A stretch of 64,000 nt of DNA from Muscardinus avellanarius. Taxonomy: Eukaryota > Chordata > Mammalia > Rodentia > Gliridae. This document shows positions 60,156 to 64,000 of this stretch, one piece after another (position 1 is the first letter of the stretch; each line of letters starts with the position of its first letter). The notes below the pieces were generated by a model. The model was not told the origin of the DNA. It was given only the letters and a program-made list of their open reading frames with translations, and did not search any database. The stretch spans positions 62,500,558-62,564,557 of the forward strand of contig OY726560.1 in NCBI GenBank assembly GCA_963383645.1, given 5' to 3'. The position numbers were made by a program, and so were the translations under genes.

Positions 60156-60345
60156 TTTAATTTGGAAACAGGGTCTCTTAGCCAATGAGGCTGGCTTCAA
60201 ACCTGCGTGATCCTCCTTTCTTTGCCTCCCAAGCACAAACCTGCGTGATCCTCCTTTCTTTGCCTCCCAAGCACGAACCTGCATGATCCTCCTTTCTTTG
60301 CCTCCCAAGCACGGGGATTTCAGCGTGTGCCACCACATGCTTTCC
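60121..60345 (-). repeat. B1-dID SINE with triplicated B-box region
   Basis: Right ID part missing. A 38-bp segment is present three times: 60199-60236, 60237-60274 and 60275-60312, nearly identical. Tail (TA)n plus poly(T) at 60121-60160. Confidence 0.9.
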
Positions 60346-60939
60346 TAATGTCTCCATTTTTTCTTTCATTTTCTGTACACTTGTTATGAGGCCTTTCATC
60401 ATATTGAAGATCAGGGTTCAGAATTCTCCTTCTTGCTTTTCTTGTAGGTCAGTATTCATGATATCCCTTATTTCCTCACTGCTCCTAGTTCTCATATTTC
60501 CAGGGCTCTCAGGTTTTTTTTTCTTATGTCTTGGCATCTTCTCTTTTATATGTGATTCTGTGGGTATTCTATCTGAACCAATCTTAGTAGTAGGAATCTA
60601 GAGGTATCAGCATGTGAACAGTGCTTTTTTCAATGATGAGGGTTTGGTAAGGGGAGAGGAGCTGGGGTGATGAGTACAGGAGTTGGGTAAAGTAAAGGAT
60701 GTAATTATGTTGAGTAAGAATTTAAGTATAGTCAGGTAGTATCTGGTTGAGAATGAGAGAAGGTTAGATAGTAGGACTCTTGTAGTTAGCAGAGTATTTA
60801 AGTATGAAGATATGAAATAGCTTGAATATAAAATAAGGAGATACAGTAAGGGAATAAAGGAAAGTTTTGAGAGAAGAGAGTAGGTAGGGTAGAGTGAGGA
60901 AGTTTGTAAAAGGAATGGGGGATGGAGCAAACAAAACCA

Positions 60940-61130
60940 AATAAAGTAGTAAAACAAGTTACAAAAACTAACAATTATAAATCAAAGACAAATAAATCAA
61001 AAGAAAAAAAAGAATAAGAAAGAGGAAAAACAGAAAGGACAAAAATAAAATAAAAAAGAACTAGTGATAATGTGAGAGAAAAACAAAACCAAACAAACAA
61101 ATAACAACAACAAAAAAAACCAACCCACAA
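60940..61130. repeat. A-rich low-complexity tract in L1 5' UTR
   Basis: Plus strand about two-thirds A with AAAC/AAAT motifs; between ORF1 and the GC-richer 5' part of the same L1. Confidence 0.7.
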
Positions 61131-61990
61131 CAGTTCTTCTAATTTATGTATATATGGCCAGGGCCCATGCAATATCTGTATATCTGTTCACTGTGTTAGA
61201 TTCTGGAGCATATTTCAATGTCTCTCATTTGTTCTGTAACCTATTGTAAGCTTTTGAAGCCACTCTATGAGTGCTTACACCCCTCTCTCACCTCTGACAG
61301 CTTTGTGTTTAGATATCAGGGCATTGCACCAGGAGAGGGCATCCAGTGTAGTCTTCAAGCAATTCCCTGTGACCCTGTGCAGGTACCTTGCCTTGAGCAT
61401 CTTTCCCAGGTCTCTGGAGGTTCTATCTGGAATACCTACAGCACAGCTCACTGGAGTTCCACGGCTTCTCTGGCAGCCTCCACTGAGTACTGAGTAATGC
61501 AAGTGGTTACCTGGCTGTCTTGCTGCCAGGTCTCCAGATGGTTCGATGTGTCACCGCGGATGCCTCCTCTGATGAGCAGGAACTTTTGAGTCTTTTTTGT
61601 GTTCCTGAAGCATTGTGCCGGTTGCTTAAGATTTTGGAGCCCTGCCACCTCTTTTATTGCACTTCAAGTTCTTGGAATTTTTGTGGGGGATTTTTTGGAG
61701 CTGCAGTACCAAGGAATGCAGCGCAGGCAACAGCACTCATGGTTCGGGTGAGGCTCGAAATGGTGCCAGTGGCCTAGCCATGGCTGCACCAGTTCTGTTG
61801 CACGCTCAGGCTTTTTGCAGTGAATGCCGCAGTTTAGACTACTGGATTCCTTCTGCTGTGCATCCTGTTTCTGTTTTGGTTTGTAAGCTTTATTTATTTT
61901 GTTTGTCAAGACGTTCCTTTCTTGGTAGTTGAACTTCATTTGTTCCAGCTACTGAGATATGCCCCGCAGTCACCATTTTGAATCTCCCCA

Positions 61991-62364
61991 AAATCATATA
62001 TTTTAAAGTAATGGGCACAAGACAATCTCTCAATAATCAAGGATAATAGGCCATTTATTCTTTATAAATTATGTTTGTCACTTAAATAATGTGTGTTGTG
62101 ACACTCCAGTGGTTTTATCATTGCCCATGAATTGTTACTCAAAAAATCTTCCAGATTACTTTACTTTATTTATATCTAAGATGAAGAGAACTTGTCCATT
62201 GTTAGATGTGTTTCTGTTGTCCAGGAAATGTCTGCGCTTTACTAGCATCACACTAATACAGAAGTATTTATTCACTTAACAAAAATAAAATAAAATAAAA
62301 TAAATAGTGAGTTACTACAGTATCAAGACTCAATGTACAATTATCACAAATTAATTTTTAAAAA
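61991..62364. other. Unique sequence
   Basis: Flank of the L1; a (AAAAT)n stretch at 62281-62305. No gene. Confidence 0.45.
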
Positions 62365-62570
62365 AGAGCTGGCCATGCTGTTACAGTCTTATAATTCCAG
62401 TACTTGTGAGGCTGAGTAGGATAATCTCTGGTTTAAAAGCAGTATCAGCAACTTAGACAGGTTCTCAAAAACTTAGTGAGACTGTTTCCAAATTAGAAAC
62501 AAATAGGGTTGAGGGTATAGCTCTGAGATAGAATGCCCCTGGATTCAATCTCCAGCACATATAAATATCA
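62365..62570 (+). repeat. Old B1-dID SINE
   Basis: Plus strand, diverged; 'gagctggccatgctgttaca' to 'attcaatctccagcac'. Confidence 0.8.
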
Positions 62571-62644
62571 CCTAGGCCTTAATTTGTTCATATAGTAGAT
62601 GGAGTCAGCTGTGCAAGAAGATGGAAGAAATAATTAAAAGCCAT

Positions 62645-63110
62645 TCAATAAAGAAATGCCGAGGACCAGATGTATTCTTAACTAAATTCTATTAGACCTT
62701 TAAAGAAGAATTAATGCTAGTGCTCCTCAAAATATTCAGTGCAATAGAAAGAGGGGAACACTTCCAAATTCATTCAATAAAGCCAGTATCACACTGATTT
62801 CTGAACCAAATGAGGACATTTCAAAGAACCAAAAATATAGATCAATATCTTTGATAAAAAAATACAAAACCCCTTAATACAATATTAGCAAATTGCATTT
62901 AAACAACATAAATAAGATTGTACCTCATGGCCAAGTTGGTTTCTTTCCAGCCAGAGATGCAAGGATGATTCAGTATAAACAAATTAATAAGTGTAATTCA
63001 CCACATAAAAGGGATAAAGCACAAAATTGCATAATATTCTCAATATATGAAACAAAATCTTTTAACAAAATTCAGGACTTATTCATGCTGAACAACCCAG
63101 AAAAAGTTTA
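62645..63110 (+). mobile_element. Old L1 ORF2 (RT region)
   Basis: Sense blocks 'ctccaaaatattcagtgcaa'-like, 'aaagccagtatcacactgat', 'gatgcaaggatgattcagta' and 'gaacaacccagaaaaag' are in the order of ORF2 before the RT active site. Full of stops. Confidence 0.7.
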
Positions 63111-63169
63111 AATTCAAAATTTCAAGTGCAATTTCTGTTGAATGTGTGCCACGTTTACACCATTAGCCA

Positions 63170-63360
63170 AGAAATCAAGGACAGTCTATATTAGCACTTC
63201 ACTGACTTTCCTGACAAATACTTGGTTATATTTCGGTCTGTCCTGCTAGACTGTCAGCTCCTCAAGAGTAATGACAGTGTCTAAATCAAGTTTATAGCCT
63301 TTGTGCCTTTCCTGGAGCAGGGTAAATGTCTCAAGCACACATGTCCAGCTGAACTGAGTA
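63170..63360 (+). repeat. L2-like 3' end relic
   Basis: 'ctagactgtcagctcctcaa', 'gacagtgtc', 'gcagggtaaatgtctcaa' follow the L2/MIR3-type 3' end. Assigned by eye. Confidence 0.5.
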
Positions 63361-64000
63361 AAACAAATAATAATACTAATACAGTAGCTACCATTGCCAT
63401 TCTTCGTGCACCATTTGAAATTGTCTCTTGATCTAACTCTGCAATTTGAGTTCCTACAAACAGATAATTGAAGCCAGGAGAAGGGATCAGAAAAGCGTAA
63501 GAATTAAATTGAAGCTTCATAGCCCTTCTGCCGATGCTTTATTTTCCCATTAAAAGCCCATTGGTCCATTATTATATATTTACTTTCTTAATCAGCAAGA
63601 TTAAACAAATGATAAAGATTAATGAATGGAGCAAAGATGGCTCATTTTTTCGCCATCAGAAAGGGATTCAGATCTGGCAGTTGTGTAAGAACTGGGGACT
63701 GGAGACTTCCTTGCTATTCCTGGCTCTGATTTTAACTTGTTGAAGGTCCTTGAGTGATTTCCTGAACTTCCCCATTTCCTCACCTCTTCTGTACTATTAA
63801 AGGTGCAATGAGTACTCAGCATGGAACTCCTGGGAATCAATGCTTGAAAGGCAGTACAGAAATGTTTTTATCCGCAAACTTTGGAAAGTAAGGGGTTTGG
63901 GGGAAAAAAAAAAAGAAATACACTTTTCCAAGAGATTAAAACTAAGGACTAATGAAAACTCTAAATCAAGTTAGGTGATAAATTATCTAGCTTACTCATT
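63361..64000. other. Unique sequence
   Basis: No gene or repeat recognised up to the window edge. Confidence 0.4.

Larger units (their letters stand above)
56975..61990 (-). mobile_element. L1 with 5' UTR, internal deletion and five SINE inserts
   Basis: The minus-strand 5' end near 61990 begins 'ggggagattcaaaatggtg'. About 1.45 kb of 5' UTR leads to an ORF1 ATG at 60537-60535 (N-terminus MPRHKKKKPESPGN, lysine-rich as in other L1 ORF1 proteins), soon broken by a stop. Near 60345 ORF1 joins the ORF2 RT region, which continues to the 3' UTR at ~57000. The endonuclease and most of ORF1 are missing. Confidence 0.78.

Noticed and set aside
60607..60957. 116-codon minus-strand frame as an L1-encoded product upstream of ORF1
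   Set aside because: Low-complexity composition in an A/T-skewed 5' UTR; no start context or known motif.

Overview
The window is a gene-poor, AT-rich stretch of a mammalian nuclear genome, most likely from a rodent of the squirrel-related branch (squirrel, dormouse or mountain-beaver type). The basis is about 40 copies of a dimeric SINE with a B1-like left part and an ID/tRNA-like right part (B1-dID design), together with LINE-1, an IAP-like class II endogenous retrovirus and faded MIR, L2 and MER5-like relics. The species call is an inference. I found no host protein-coding gene, exon chain, tRNA gene, CpG island or CRISPR array; almost all open frames lie inside repeats.

Layout. 1-8.7 kb: ancient MIR and L1 relics, then a minus-strand L1 (3998-7250) that keeps a long 5' UTR with ~145-bp monomers but has lost nearly all of ORF1 and ORF2. 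8.7-27.7 kb: unique AT-rich sequence peppered with SINEs, with two 5'-inverted (twin-primed) L1s at 12105-13058 and 22773-25062, two MER5-like relics and an L2-like relic. 27.7-31.3 kb: the most unusual locus, a 3.6-kb retroposed composite between matching 14-bp target-site duplications. It starts with an L1-like 5' end, carries about seven ~177-bp repeats flanked by two copies of a ~275-bp block, then ~23 units of a nearly exact 50-bp GC-rich satellite, and ends with an L1 3' UTR. No L1 open reading frame is present. Its plan recalls the primate SVA/LAVA composites, but its parts differ.

31.3-38 kb: old L1 and SINEs. 38.06-40.76 kb: a 5'-truncated betaretrovirus-like ERV on the minus strand. 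It keeps a 437-bp 3' LTR, the polypurine tract, a short envelope transmembrane remnant and a 571-codon open pol segment (RNase H plus a complete integrase). A 17-nt exact copy of the 3' polypurine-tract region lies inside the integrase gene, where lentiviruses have their central polypurine tract. The LTR has eleven 8-bp repeats between TATA box and polyA signal.

40.8-64 kb: nested SINE-in-SINE and L1-in-SINE-in-L1 insertions (45258-47852), another twin-primed L1 (52316-53665), long unique stretches, and a ~5-kb minus-strand L1 (56975-61990) with a 5' UTR and an inactive reverse transcriptase, hit by five SINEs. The elements work together only as a retrotransposition record: L1 machinery explains the SINE, composite and inverted-L1 insertions.
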